Positions 37,762 through 49,495 of a stretch of DNA of 64,000 nucleotides are shown here, piece after piece (the first letter of the stretch is position 1; every line of letters starts with the position of its first letter). A model generated the notes under the pieces. The model did not search any database, was not told where the DNA came from, and saw only the letters and a list, made by a program, of their open reading frames with translations. The stretch is from assembly GCA_000181795.3 (NCBI GenBank), contig CM012953.1:8496318-8560317 (forward strand), given 5' to 3'. Origin of the DNA: Trichinella spiralis. Lineage: Eukaryota; Nematoda; Enoplea; Trichinellida; Trichinellidae. Both the position numbers and the translations under genes were made by a program.

Positions 37762-38895
37762 TCAATTGCCACCGGTCAGTCGACGACGCCAGGCTTGGGA
37801 TACGGCTCCCGAAGCAGTTGGAGCTTTTTCATAAATTTCCACAAACTGCTCACCACGCCAAATCAGACTAGCTTTCATGTTTTCGTCGTTACGTCGCATA
37901 AAAGCGACAATTTTGCTCAGCAAATCGTACACTTTGCTCAACGCAGCGTACGGTAATGGTTTAAGCAGTCGGTTGACGTCGGTCGGCTTGTACATCACGG
38001 GTTTTTTGAAATTGTTCTGCTCAGTCATCCAGCCAACCACGACCGCGCTGGAACCGGCGAAAAACAGCAACGGCCAAGTAAACGCCGGAAAGCCTCGACC
38101 GTCCGGATAGGTGGTCACGTTCACCGACGGCGAACAGTTGCTGCTAGTGTTGGTGCTTTTGCTTCTGATATGCTTGAGCCGTTGCTGGGGGTCGTCGACT
38201 GGAGACGGTTCCTGAATAGCGGTCGACTGGGCTTCGTCCTGCTCCAGAAGTTGCCGTTCAAGCTCTTCAACCGTGTAGTCGACGCAGTCGACCTCGTAAC
38301 GCACCAACATCCTCAGGTCGCCGAAACTGTAAGCCACAATGCGCTGATGGCTGCCGGCCAAAGTTGGGTGCACAGGCTGCGTGCAAGCCGCCTTCAGCGA
38401 TTGGTCGTGGCTTGGGAAGTCGATCTGGATCACATCCTGCGCTTCCACACGACAAGCTAAAACCGCGTCGCCCACTCGTTCCAAATCGATGCGGAAAAAG
38501 CCGCTGCTCTCTTCGCCTTTGCAAAACGTGAACAACTTTTGCAAGTTGATACAGTCGGTGACTAAGTCGAACGCCCCGGGGTCGAACCGACTCTCTGAGC
38601 AGATTTCCAAAGCGTCGAACAGCGGATCCATTGGACCATCCGGCAGGCGAACATGATTGATATCGTAGATCAGCTGACCGCTGTCCTCTTGGAGACGACC
38701 GCCGGGCCATGTGACATACCGTTTGGGAGCACCGGGCACGTAGATCTTCGACGATGGTTCATCTTGCCAGTTGTACGATGCGACAATGTGGAGGTGTTTC
38801 AGCGTGGTTGGACCGCCTTTGCCGGTCAAACTTGCCAACGGGATAATGCCGAATGGTTCCACACGAAGATTTTCAAACAACCACAGCAACGACAT
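37762..38895 (-). CDS. Intronless gene of a conserved family best known from fungi; function unknown
   Basis: A single exon of 377 aa; ATG 38895 is preceded by an in-frame TGA. The motifs are HLHIVASYNWQDEPSSKIYV, a VPGAP followed by DSGQLIYDINHVRLPDGPMD, FDLVTDCINLQKLFTF, FRIDLERVGDAVL and HQRIVAYSFGDLRMLVRYE. From memory these match, in order, a fungal family often mis-labelled geranylgeranyl pyrophosphate synthetase: SYNW, VPGxP, DSGxxYxDxNxxRxPxxPxxP, a D-x-ITDRxNxxKLL-like box, and HxRIVxYxFGxLxxVVRYExD. The true biochemical role of that family is not known to me, and no DDxxD prenyl-synthase motif is present. The C-terminal half contains the typical GFPAFTWPLLFFAG segment and ends basic (RRRL). 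GC is visibly higher than in the surroundings and no introns are present, unlike all large neighbours. It is a candidate for horizontal transfer or for a retained ancient gene. Confidence 0.8.
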   Translation of the reverse strand: MSLLWLFENLRVEPFGIIPLASLTGKGGPTTLKHLHIVASYNWQDEPSSKIYVPGAPKRYVTWPGGRLQEDSGQLIYDINHVRLPDGPMDPLFDALEICSESRFDPGAFDLVTDCINLQKLFTFCKGEESSGFFRIDLERVGDAVLACRVEAQDVIQIDFPSHDQSLKAACTQPVHPTLAGSHQRIVAYSFGDLRMLVRYEVDCVDYTVEELERQLLEQDEAQSTAIQEPSPVDDPQQRLKHIRSKSTNTSSNCSPSVNVTTYPDGRGFPAFTWPLLFFAGSSAVVVGWMTEQNNFKKPVMYKPTDVNRLLKPLPYAALSKVYDLLSKIVAFMRRNDENMKASLIWRGEQFVEIYEKAPTASGAVSQAWRRRLTGGN

Positions 38896-39470
38896 TGCCG
38901 ACCAACTGACGAACGCTCAAAAACCAAACCACAACAGCAACGCAACAACAACAACAACAAGGGCGACGTAACTTTTCACTTGGAACTGCTTGATTATTAT
39001 AGAACTGCTGTCAGCGAACTTCGCGTGGGCGGTAAAACGGATGTACATTCACCATCACAGCTGTTATCCGCTTTTCAACTAAAACAAATGTCGTTGTCGC
39101 TTCTTGCAACAACCCAACTTTCAGCAGATGTTGCGTTGATTTGGAAATTTAACGAACAATAATAATAAGTCCTCTTCTTCACTAGTTGTGCAAAAATTAT
39201 AATCGAACCTCAAACGTTATTAATTGACGAATTGCGCAGAATTCATTAAAATCAAAACAAAATTTAAATTAAGTGAACAAACAGCATGACTCGGAATCTT
39301 CAAATGATTTTCATAAATGAATTCTTTTTTGTTTTTTCAATAATATACATACATGTATATAGACTTATAATCAGATCATTAAAAATATGGACTTAAAATT
39401 TTAAGTTTATTATTGAGTAAATAATAAATTATTGCACTATAGAATTATTTTCAAACTTAAAACCAAACTG
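38896..39470. other. Short intergenic region with CAA tract
   Basis: Upstream of the intronless gene and downstream of aspartylglucosaminidase. It holds a CAA tract (38938-38960) and a reverse-strand poly(A) hexamer (39406-39411, TTTATT on plus) for aspartylglucosaminidase. Open frames here are shadows of the flanking gene. Confidence 0.5.
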
Positions 39471-41123
39471 TCAACTTTTGGAACAAACAATTGCTGTTTT
39501 AACCACTCCCGTATGTGAAGCATCCCGTAAAGAATAAGTAAAAGTGTCGAAACCATGACAAGCGGCGCCAACGTGGCCGTAACGATTTGCAGCAATTATT
39601 GCTCCTTTAAAAGTCGGATATTTTTTCGCAACACGACTTATAGCATCCATTGCAGCTTCTGTGGGTGTCATACTTGTGCGCATGTTTTCAACTGCTTGAT
39701 AACTGTTTTTTAATATAAAAAGCCAATACATTCATTCGAGAAAAATTTTTGTACCATTTTCTCATTTTCTTACCTTGGAAGCATCCGCATCAAAATGTCA
39801 CCATCTCCTGTTGCACAGGCAGCTCCTACGTCGTTGTCGACAAAAGCACCAGAGCCAGGTATTGGAGAGTCGCCGACGCGACTGCGATTTAGAAAACAGC
39901 AATGAAGAATTATTATACATATACACATGAAAAATTCAACACTAGTAATACATTTATGTATTTTAAAATCATCAGTTTTATCAATCATTTGAGATTGAAT
40001 TTTTCACTCACAAAAGTAATTTGCAACTGAAATTATTACCCAGGAATTTTATAGCGCATGCCATTGGTAGAAGTGCCTGCACTGATTTCTTCTCCGTGAA
40101 TGGCAATCATACCTATAGTGTCGTGAGAGTCAATTTGTGCATGTGACCAATCGTCAATGTTATCTGTTTGTAACAGTGGAGTATAAGGACCACAGTTTTT
40201 GCTTGGATCAGGAATGACGTTCTAAAAGTGCAAAAAATTACGCACTAAAATTATACACCTCAAGAAATGAAAATCTCTCCGTCTGAATCAATTTGGTCAA
40301 TGTTGAAAGTATTCGGCAAAAGCAGCAGCTAGTTTAAAATATCTTACTTTTCGATAATTCGGTTGGCAATTACCTTCTACCCATGTTTTCCACATCTGAG
40401 TCGACTCTGGAGTATGCAAATCGGATTCGGAAAATCCCATTTCAAGAGCAAAACTAGTAGCTAAAAGCGAATATAAAAAATTAAATAAAAATTGTACTTC
40501 TTTAAAAAAACAATAAACTCGTTATATTTAAACAATTCACTTTAACATTACCTGCTTCACCAACAAGCAGTGTGTGCTTTGTATATTTCATTACAGCAGC
40601 GGCAACACGAATTGCTTCTTTAATGCGTTTCAAACTTGCAACAGCACCGACATCCCCAGTAGGCCTGATGATGAATTGAAACGCCGTTAAAGTATTGCGC
40701 ATAGCAAAACTGTGATCAAACCCGTGAATCACTAAAGCATCCAGTGTTGTCTCACCAAATTCGTTCGGCGAACCACCGTAGCCAACGGTACCATCACATT
40801 GCAATTCTTGGCACACACTACAACCAACCAGCACTGCTTCCAAAGTGTCTCCATTGAGCTGAATTTGGTCCCAAGCTGCATTTGCAATGTAAAAAACACA
40901 ATAAACAAATAAAAAATAGAACAAGAACTCCTTAACCTGCTTCTGTAGCTTGTATAAAGCCCGATGTCGCCCAAGTAGTTATTACTAGTGATACATTTGA
41001 CATTTTATGCTGAAATTGACCTCCCGATTGCTGTCCAAAATTCATAAAAAAGGAGGACAATACCATAAAGAAGCAGATCAACGTCAGACGTAGAGAAGGC
41101 ATTTGATGAAAAGCAACATGCAT
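39471..41123 (-). CDS. AGA: N4-(beta-N-acetylglucosaminyl)-L-asparaginase (aspartylglucosaminidase)
   Basis: Seven exons: 41123-40937, 40875-40722, 40664-40552, 40460-40348, 40221-40040, 39881-39774 and 39702-39471, giving 362 aa in frame (human enzyme about 346). It is a lysosomal Ntn-hydrolase that cleaves the GlcNAc-Asn bond when glycoproteins are degraded. The precursor has a signal peptide ([17 protein letters not shown]). The alpha-chain part has [33 protein letters not shown] and HTLLVGEA. The autocleavage site is in SHDTIGM with nucleophile Thr224. The beta-chain has [39 protein letters not shown] and YQAVENMR. The start at 41123 directly follows an in-frame TAG. An intron of only 57 nt (40721-40665) is a multiple of three and has no stop; splicing it restores the conserved spacing between LVIHG and GDVGAV. 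The same-strand neighbour to the right is the coiled-coil gene. Confidence 0.93.
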
Positions 41124-41805
41124 CTATTCACTATAATCCAAAAATACAACTTTGAAAAATTAGCGACTCTTATTAAAAAATCATTGCTGAGATAACTTAT
41201 GCTGAAAAATTGTTTAAATTTTATTGATATACATTTCATTCATAGCAATACATGCAAAATGCATGACTGAACAAATAAGTTAATTTGATACTTCTTGAAC
41301 TTTAAAAAAAACTAATATGCATTACATAAAAAACATTTTTTAACTGTAACAAAAACAAAATGGTCGAGCTATTTAAAAAGATTGTAGTACAAAGAAAGGG
41401 TATATTTTAGTAGAAATTTTACAGCAAAATTTCAAAATAAGAAAAACTTTCAAGAATAGTACTAAAAACGTGATTACAAAAAGAAAATTAAGTTACCATA
41501 CAGTACGAATGAAGCTTAAAGTCTGACAGGTTATCGTTCTGCTTTTGATTATCATTATCTCTTCAAGGAAATGCAATGCAGTTCAATATGAAAAATTTAT
41601 TTAAACACAATCTCAAAAATTTACTTTGAATAATAAAAGTTTAAGCAGTACAAAAAAGCACGAACATGTGATTTAAGAGTTAAAAATATTTAAAAAGAAC
41701 AACCAGCAAATATTCATTTCGGCAAGCAAAATTAAACATAACTTGTCAATTTTAAAACAAAGAAAGGTAATAAATATGCAGTAATAAAATAAGTTCTAAT
41801 AAATT

Positions 41806-42808
41806 CTAAAGCAGTTGACTAAAACCTTGTCGTAAATGTAAGGCAAATTTTATCCAATCCATAGATTGATTCAATTCTTCAACCAACAAATTTGCATTTT
41901 CCAGAGATGGCTTTGTAGACATAACTAAAAATAAAGCAAAATTTAAAATAAAAAAAACAGCTGTACATTACTTATTTGTTACGTTCGTAATGATCATCTA
42001 ATTCTTTCATTACAATTTTGCACCATACTGAAGGAAAACGCGGACTAAGACGAGAAAACAGTATCTCCAAACAATCAAAAATACCTGTATCACTTTCTAA
42101 ACCAATACAGAATAAATCAAAATTCAAGCTATTCGTTTATTTTTAATTAAAAACCTGAAGTGAAGCAACGAACTTTCAGGCCCATTACATTGTCAAAAAA
42201 CTTTGTCCGCATTTTGTAAATAAACATATCACGCTTTTCCTTGGAAATTTTTTCTGAAAAAAAGACATAAATAATTTAAATGATAAACTGATTTATATAA
42301 ATCAAAATTTACCAGATTCATTTTCATCACTTTTGATTAACTGCAATAACTGCCTTTTCTTGCAGCAACAGTCCAACGCCAAGTACAATTGGTCAGTAAG
42401 AACTGCTTCTTCTTTATTTAATTTATCAATTTTGCTCAGAAGTAAATCTCTTTCTGAAATTGTTACTCGAAATAAAAAAATGAAATTCACTAACTTTAAC
42501 TAACCTTCTTTCAGCTGTTTCAATTTCAGCGTTAAAAAGTTATGCGATTCAGCCATAAATGGTTGTTTTCCAATATTAGCTTGAATATTAAATGAAACAA
42601 AAATATTACAATGCGTGAAATATTATCAACAAAAACCCTAACATTTAAAAATAAAGTATACTTGTCAATAAATGATAATATAAAATAATTTACCCGATTC
42701 ATTCTTTATGAAAAACACCTCGGAACATAACTGAGCAGTGGACTGCATCAATTCCAAATTATCCAATTCCGTTTCATGTTCACTGCTTTTTTCCACCGTT
42801 TCGTCCAT
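41806..42808 (-). CDS. Small coiled-coil protein of unknown identity (six exons)
   Basis: Exons 42808-42694, 42579-42505, 42453-42313, 42253-42155, 42096-41983 and 41924-41806 all join in frame, giving 220 aa. Introns are 46-114 nt with good TTTCAG or TTTAG acceptors. It starts MDETVEKSSEHETELDNLEL. Residues about 50-105 form a leucine-rich helical region (FLTLKLKQLKEERDLLLSKI ... LTDQLYLALDCCCKKRQL) that looks like a coiled coil. A more globular C-terminal third follows (FFDNVMGLKVRCF, IFDCLEILFSRLSPRFPSVW). A helical rod plus a small globular tail recalls kinetochore or tethering-complex subunits, but no motif lets me name it. The last intron uses the donor GAAC/GTAACA; reading through instead would stop after two codons. 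Confidence 0.75.
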
Positions 42809-44083
42809 TTTTATCTGTTGACATATTTAAAAACATTAAAATTAAATTGATAAACTGAACAATTAATTTAATTTTAAAATTAATGAAGGCGGATGAAATG
42901 GATGCACAGTAAACATTTCGCTACGAAACTACATATACAGTGAATCAGAATAATGGCAAACGAAAACATTGAAGTATGGTAATTTAAGCATAAACAAATC
43001 AAATTGATTCGTATAATCATATAAATCATATAAAATAAAAGCCTATTTATGGTCTACCTAAAATCATTAATGCTACTAATGCATGAATTTATGAATGTAA
43101 CAGCAATTAAAGATGTGTACTTCAGCATTTACGTCGAAAATCATATAAATTCAAAACGCACAGTATCATCTAGCCTAAAGAAAACCAAAAAGATAATAAA
43201 TTTAAAGCATGCAGTCTGAAAAATAAAAAAATTCCAGAAAAATCGTAGTTTCATAACACATCTTAGTGATGACCACACTTCTAATTTGAATGGTCGTACA
43301 TGATTTTCAGGTACAATTTGTATATGAGAATGTATAGTAAAAAATATGAGTTGTATAAATTAAGTGAGATAAAATAAAAAACAAAATATTTATTATTTTT
43401 AAAAAAACTTGTCGAAAATACTGCGAATTTAATGTTAAATTACTTTTTTTAGTTTTTGAGAAATAATGCAATAATGCATTTTAAGCTAATTGCTGTAAAT
43501 ACTAGAAAAAATAAAAATAGTTATGCAATAAATAGAATATTAATGATAAATAAAACATAATTTTAATAATCTTTTGGCTTAACAAAAGTTTTTTATATAG
43601 TCTTTAGTTATTATAGTCTTATTTTGGGTAATTTCATCAAGTACTTGCTTTAAGGCAACTGATTTAGCTTATAAAAATGCGGTTATTTCTGAATTTTTAT
43701 TGAAAAAATGTTGCAGTCTTTTCCATACTAACATTAAATATTGAAACATGCAGTTTTTTGAATATATATGCATTATATAACAATGTATTAGCATATTTGC
43801 ATATTTAATTTTATTAATTTATGCTATAATTAGGATTTTTTCATGAACGAAGTGATTTTCATTAAGTCGCATGCTGATCCCACATAATTTAGCACGTTAA
43901 TAGTATATATTTAAAGCTTATTTTGATTGGTTTACATACAAATGATACTACTTTAAATTTCACATCAAAGCTGTCCAGTTTAAAACTTTCTTTAAAATTT
44001 TAAACTATACGAAGTAATTTCAAAGTGAAATTCATTGTTTATAAAGTTTGTTAAATAGTGAGAGGGAATGAAAGGCTATACAT
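42809..44083. promoter_or_regulatory. Divergent intergenic region between coiled-coil and Rpn13-like genes
   Basis: 1.27 kb between head-to-head start codons. Very AT-rich with no recognisable element or exon. A shared regulatory role is inferred from layout only. Confidence 0.35.
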
Positions 44084-45758
44084 ATGGATCTGTTCAAGGA
44101 AAGCAGACATCGTACAGTAATAGAATTCTTCGCTGGAAAGATGAATCTGGTAGGGAACAGACTATATCCCGATAAAAGATTAGGTGTATGTTTCATACAT
44201 TTGGCCAATGACAATTTTTTTCATTTCTGCTGGAAGGATCGTAAAACCGGAATAATTGAAGACGTAAATGCATAACATCTAATATTTTTAATGGGCGCCT
44301 ATACTCGCATTTTAATATAAATATTCTTAAAGAATCGTTTTCTTACATTTTGCTATGATATTCTTTACCATACGTCAATAATGGTTTTTACTATTTTAAG
44401 GATATCCTCATACTCCCCGGATTGGGAAGATTCAGTAAAGTAAAATGCAGTACTGGCTTAGTATTTAAATTGGAATTAAAAGTTTTAAAAATTGTAAAAT
44501 TTTATTGGATCCAAGTAAGTAAATGTCATGTTTTACTATCAAAATACTATTTGTATTTTTTCAAATAAAATGCGATACATTTTAGTTTAAATGAATAAAA
44601 TTGATTTAGGTAAAAAACAGTTACTCTTTTTATCTCTAATTTGTTTTTAGTATACAAAAAGATCTCAAAACACGGTCATAGAGGAGAAAGTAAACGAATT
44701 TTTCAATTTTCATACTCTGAAATTTACGAATTTTACTGCAGAAGGTAATTTATCAGTTTGATTCTTGTCATTTATTTAATTTTATCAAAAAAATTTCCTA
44801 CATCGTTTTAGCTCAATTTAAAGAAAAGCTTTTTATTTGCTAAATATTTTTTAATATAATGAAAGCTGTTTTTGTTACTTAAAAAATACTATTGAATTTA
44901 TTTGAGATTTATTTATGATATATGGAATGGATCCTCCAGAAAATTTGTCAAAATCCCCAATTTACTTAGAATGTGCACCAAACAAGGAATTAGAAGATTC
45001 TGATTCTATTGATTCTGATGGTAACAATAGACTGTTCACATATTTGCACAACCAAATAATGGTATATATGTATTTACATATTTATTAGAATCTTTCATGC
45101 AAATGTTAGAGCAAGTTAGAAAAGTTTTCTCCTATATGGAAAAGCAACTTTCTTCTGAAAAGTTCCATGTCCAATTTACAGAAGGATCACCACCAATGCT
45201 CAAACTTCGAAAGCGTAATAATCAACCTGTGACTAAAAAAGAAGGCTTAAAAGAGGATTATTCAGATTATGAGGCCGACGACGAGGACACCACTACTAAG
45301 TTTATAAATATTTTTTTTTAAATATAACTTAGTCTTTTTTGCATTTCTTACATTTCTTATAATTTAAAAATTGAAGTTTTTCATTTTAACTGCAAAATTT
45401 TGGCAACTGAAATTTAAATGCTGAATATATTTTAGAAAGCCAAAATCAACTAATAAACCGAAGGACGGCAAAACTAATTCTTCTAAAGAAAAAGATAAAA
45501 GTATGTTTTTTCTATTTTCACAATGCATTACGTAAATGTAATATTAGTAATAATAATAATATAATTTAATACTTTAATAAGTAAGTATTTATTTTGAAAC
45601 ATTTTATTTAAACATGAAAAAACAATGTGATTCACTGCATTGCAGATTCGGGCAATTCAAAAACTGAGAACCAAAAATCAAATTCCAAATTGGATGAACA
45701 ACCAAAGAAGAAAGACGATGAGAGCAAAGATAGTAATTCACCAACACAAAATACCTAA
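44084..45758 (+). CDS. Rpn13/ADRM1-like proteasomal ubiquitin receptor, divergent
   Basis: Exons 44084-44263, 44401-44514, 44651-44744, 44907-45020, 45089-45299, 45436-45500 and 45646-45758 join in frame to 296 aa. The N-terminal domain is the Pru (pleckstrin-like receptor for ubiquitin) fold: VIEFFAGKMNLVGNRLYPDK, HFCWKDRKTGIIEDDILILP and, after a divergent strand, FYWIQ with KVNEFFN. These line up with the ADRM1 signatures EFRAGKM, PDKRKG, HFCWKDR, FFWMQ and KVNEYLN. Such proteins sit on Rpn2 of the 19S particle and bind ubiquitin chains. Beyond about residue 125 the match fades. The expected C-terminal DEUBAD (UCH37-binding) domain is not recognisable, and the last 80 residues are a Lys/Ser/Asp-rich low-complexity tail. 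A poly(A) signal AATAAA lies at 45897-45902. The middle exon boundaries (44907, 45020) were chosen to keep frame and are the least certain. Confidence 0.82.
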
Positions 45759-45896
45759 AGCACTGCACTATTAGCTTTAAAAACATTCTAATAATGGTTT
45801 TCAACATTCACTTGTCTGTTAATCTTGCATTATTATGAGTCATCTGCATTACAACTCATAAATTTTTTGTTTAATCACACAATTTTAAACATATAG

Positions 45897-45902
45897 AATA
45901 AA
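45897..45902 (+). terminator. Poly(A) signal AATAAA for the Rpn13-like gene
   Basis: Canonical hexamer about 140 nt past the stop, within the 382-nt gap separating the convergent Rpn13-like and SF3B2 genes. A minus-strand hexamer for SF3B2 lies at 46074-46079. Confidence 0.5.
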
Positions 45903-46140
45903 TAAAATAATAAAGTAAAATTCATGTGCTTCTTTTTAATATGTTACGTTAACTGATGAAGCAAAATAAGATAACTTGTTAATTTGCAAACAGCTTGAAA
46001 CAAAACAATTGTTAAATCAGTTTCAGTGAATAATGCAACTCAGTAAAATGGAAACCCATTCTGAATAATAAATTTTATTTTGAAACAAACATATACGTTA
46101 GGGTAACCAGTCTTAAATAAGCATAAATATTTTAAAAGCC

Positions 46141-49100
46141 CTAAAACTTGAAATCCTTGTACTTCTTCGTGCTAGATTTCTTATCTTCCGTAGTCTTTCT
46201 TTTGCGCTAAAAAATAAAAAACATTTTTAAATAAAAATAGTTGCAATACTGCATTATCACATATAAAATACAAAATAAAATTAAACCTATTTTATTTCCT
46301 AGAAAAAAAAATCTAAAACACTGTTATTACGGTCGTAAAAAAATCTTATTTCAGGCATAATTAACTAAGTAAAACCGATTTATAAGTTAATCTTATTTTA
46401 GCGAAATAAAAGTTTAGAAAGAAATCATTATGTTATTTAAAAAATTTATAACCTTTTGTTTTGCAGCATGCTCCGCAACCATATCTGAAAAATCATCTTC
46501 TTTTCCCATTTTCTTTAAACCTTCTTCATAACGTTGCTGAAGACCACTGGTGTCTGCTAGATCCAATTCTTCAGGATTCAAAGATATTTCCACTGCATTG
46601 TCAGGTCTTTGATCTTTTTTCGCAGTTGCAGCAGCACTAAGATCATATACATGTGTTGATGCCATCATCTGCCCAACAATACTCTCCACCTTCTTTTCAG
46701 GAAGCAATGTGTATAACGACGGTGTCTCTTTGCTGAAATTTCAGTATTACACAACTGAACGTATAAAACCATTTATATAATATCAACTATACCTAGCGTC
46801 ATCTTGTACTTTCTTCTTTCTCAACTCGATCGCATCTGGTGTTTCAGCGCCGGTGGTTGATATTCCAGTAGAAATACCACTCGGGGTTATGAGACTATAA
46901 AATGATAAACAATAAAAAAGCGATTTTACAAAACTAATCGAATATACCCTTCAGCTGAAGGAACAAAATCTGCATCTTCTTCTTCTTTTTCCTCATCCTC
47001 AGATTCAGTTTCCTCTTCAGTAGAATATTCATCACTTTCCCATTCACCCCAATGCTTCCTTTCGACATCATCATCTTCGTTCAATCCCTAAATCCAAGTA
47101 CAAAAACATAAAGTTACTTCAAATTTCATTTCAGTGCAATCATTAGTGCTTTTTACCGAGTGGCTAGGCAAATCTATTCCAAAAACATCTCCGTAAAGTG
47201 GACGACCAGCTTCATCTACTGGCGGTTTGCCCCAACCGCCAGCGTGATAACCAAAAGCGCATCCTTCTGGTATTGGAGCATTCAAACCAGGTATTTTTAA
47301 ATTCGGATAGCTTGGTGGTGGACCATAACGTTGCATGGCAATAAGCCACGGAGGTGGATAACGATGTGCATTCTAAATATCAAATTCAAAAAAATAACAG
47401 TCATTTAACTAGATAATGTGTCATTTAAACTCACAGGTCCAACAGGCATGCCTAGCGCAACTCGAAGATCGTCGGTTAAATCTCCAGGCTTCTTCTCTCG
47501 AAGTTTAGTTTCAAACTCTTTGCCCTGGAAAAAAGTTATTGGCAAAATAACCAAAATTATTTTAAAATTATAAATTTAATATACTTCATAATACATATCG
47601 CCAATCATGCTCATTTTGGGCCTTATTTGCCATCGGAAAAATGCATCGTGTAACTTTTGATAATCGATGTCAATCTTCCCCATTTTCGGTCGAATTTTTT
47701 CTCGCATCTTAGATTTCATCGACTTCTGATCTTCCTAAAAAAATAACACAAGATGCTTGTGTAAGGAAACAATAAATATCTGTCAATTTTTCAAAAATAT
47801 TAGACCTTCTCTTGTAAAGCCTGCCGCATTTCCATAATGCCTGTTTTTTTAATAAAATCCGGCAAATCGAATGCAGGTTTTTCAAAGCCACGTTTTCCAG
47901 CTAAATACTTCCTCTTGAAACACCAATGCCTTGGCACTGGAACAGTATTTCTAATTGACTAAAGCAAGTTTTATAATAAAACAGTCGAAAGGATCCTTAA
48001 TATTATGCAACCTTCAGATGAACCAACAACTTCGGGTCTTTTGCTGTGACATCATGCCATTCCACTACATCTGGGCGGCTAGTAGACTAAAATTGATGCA
48101 GCTATAAAATAAACATCATATATCCACAAAATTATTTAAAAATTACTGATTTCAATTGACCAATAGAAGGACGATTAAGAAGACGTAATTTCTTTTTAGA
48201 TAATTTCAACTTTCCTGCTTCTTCACGAAGCTTCTCTTGCTTTGCTTCTTCTACATCTTGAACAATACGTTCAACAATCGCCGCTTTTGGAGCCAAACGC
48301 TCACGTGTCCATTGTTCAAATTCTTCACGATCTTTCTCTTCTTTAATTCTATCTTCAGGAGCAGTGAGCTAAAAAAGAAAAATAATTTAACAGTTGTTTC
48401 ACAAATACTTATGGCAAAACGAATTACCCTATATGCTTCAAATACTTTTAAGTAATAAAGATACATGGGATCTTTTGGATCTAGCTCTTCGGTAACATAT
48501 CTACAAACAAAAAATATTAACATGTGCAAAACAACAGTTAAAAAAACATACTCAATTTCCACATCTTCCAAAGCTTCTTCTACACCCGAATCAGAATCAC
48601 GTTCAATTTCATTAGCAGCATTTTGATTCTGAAGAGCATTGCGCCGCCTTTCCTTCGCTCGCTTTTTTTGTTCTTTTCTTTTTTGTGTTCGGTTCTAATA
48701 AGTAATGTCCAAAAATCATAACATCAGAATTTACATTAAAATATCGAATAATTTAATTCTTATAAAATAAATTTAATGAAATGAAAATCAAACAGTCAAA
48801 GCATAAATTTAAAAAATCAGTCAAAATCACAATACAATTCAAAATTTCAATTTACAAAAATGAATATTAATCTAAATATCTTTCAGTGAAAAATTTCAAA
48901 CGTTGTAAATCAAGAATAAAAAATAAAAACATATTCTTTTCATAAAATCTTACGCTCCATACTTTTCTATGCTTATTTTTTGTGTCATTTCCGTTTCCAG
49001 AAGCAAGTGAGTTTACCACTGGCTCAGTTACAATTTCAACAACGTCATCTAAAACAATGTTTTATTTCTTTAGCCATTTCGGAATTTGAAATAATACGAC

Positions 49101-49495
49101 AAAATTTATCAAAACAAGTTTCTGTGATCAAATTACTGTGACATTCAAACGTATAATTATGTAAAACCATAACTTATGGTAAATGATAATCTAAGTCAAA
49201 TAATTTGCAAAACAATTATGGAAAGATATGCTTAAATTTCTACTAGAAAATACATACAAGAAAATACAAAGTTTTAATTTTTGAAGTTTAGTTTATAAAA
49301 ATTTATGATAAAATTTTAAATACTAGAAATTCTTTAATCGAATGTGAAGATGATGCTGATTAAAAAAGCTAAGGAAATCATGTGCAGAAACAGATAACAC
49401 AATGAAACAACTGAAATTTAATTAATTTAAAAATTGTACCATATGTTTTCTAATTAAAACATTTAAATTTTCAATAAAAAAAATTTACCTGCCAT
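46141..49495 (-). CDS. SF3B2: Splicing factor 3B subunit 2 (SAP145)
   Basis: Fourteen exons: 49495-49489, 49048-48954, 48694-48552, 48500-48428, 48368-48147, 48086-48012, 47958-47806, 47734-47585, 47524-47435, 47372-47157, 47087-46948, 46894-46793, 46732-46453 and 46206-46141. They join in frame to 603 aa. It is a U2 snRNP SF3b component that contacts SF3B4 and pre-mRNA near the branch site. The DUF382 region begins at about residue 181 (SRPDVVEWHDVTAKDPKLLV, then FKRKYLAGKRGFEKPAF and KLHDAFFRWQ). The proline-rich PSP domain (about 306-408) carries LTDDLRVALGMPVGPNAHRY, QRYGPPPSYPNLKIPGLNAP and GCAFGYHAGGWGKPPVD. The C-terminus has ETPDAIELRKKK, EDDFSDMVAEHAAKQK and KKYKDFKF, all diagnostic. 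It lacks the long N-terminal extension of the ~895-aa human protein. The first coding exon is only 7 nt (ATGGCAG). It is head-to-head with Nup133. Confidence 0.95.

Noticed and set aside
37877-39162. Open frames up to 169 codons opposite or beside the fungal-like gene
   Set aside because: They lie antisense to, or overlap, a well supported coding frame, and the translated peptides are unstructured and without motifs.
40502-40924. 140-codon continuous frame through aspartylglucosaminidase exons 2 and 3
   Set aside because: It reads through a 57-nt intron and non-coding ends; the spliced form matches the family spacing better.
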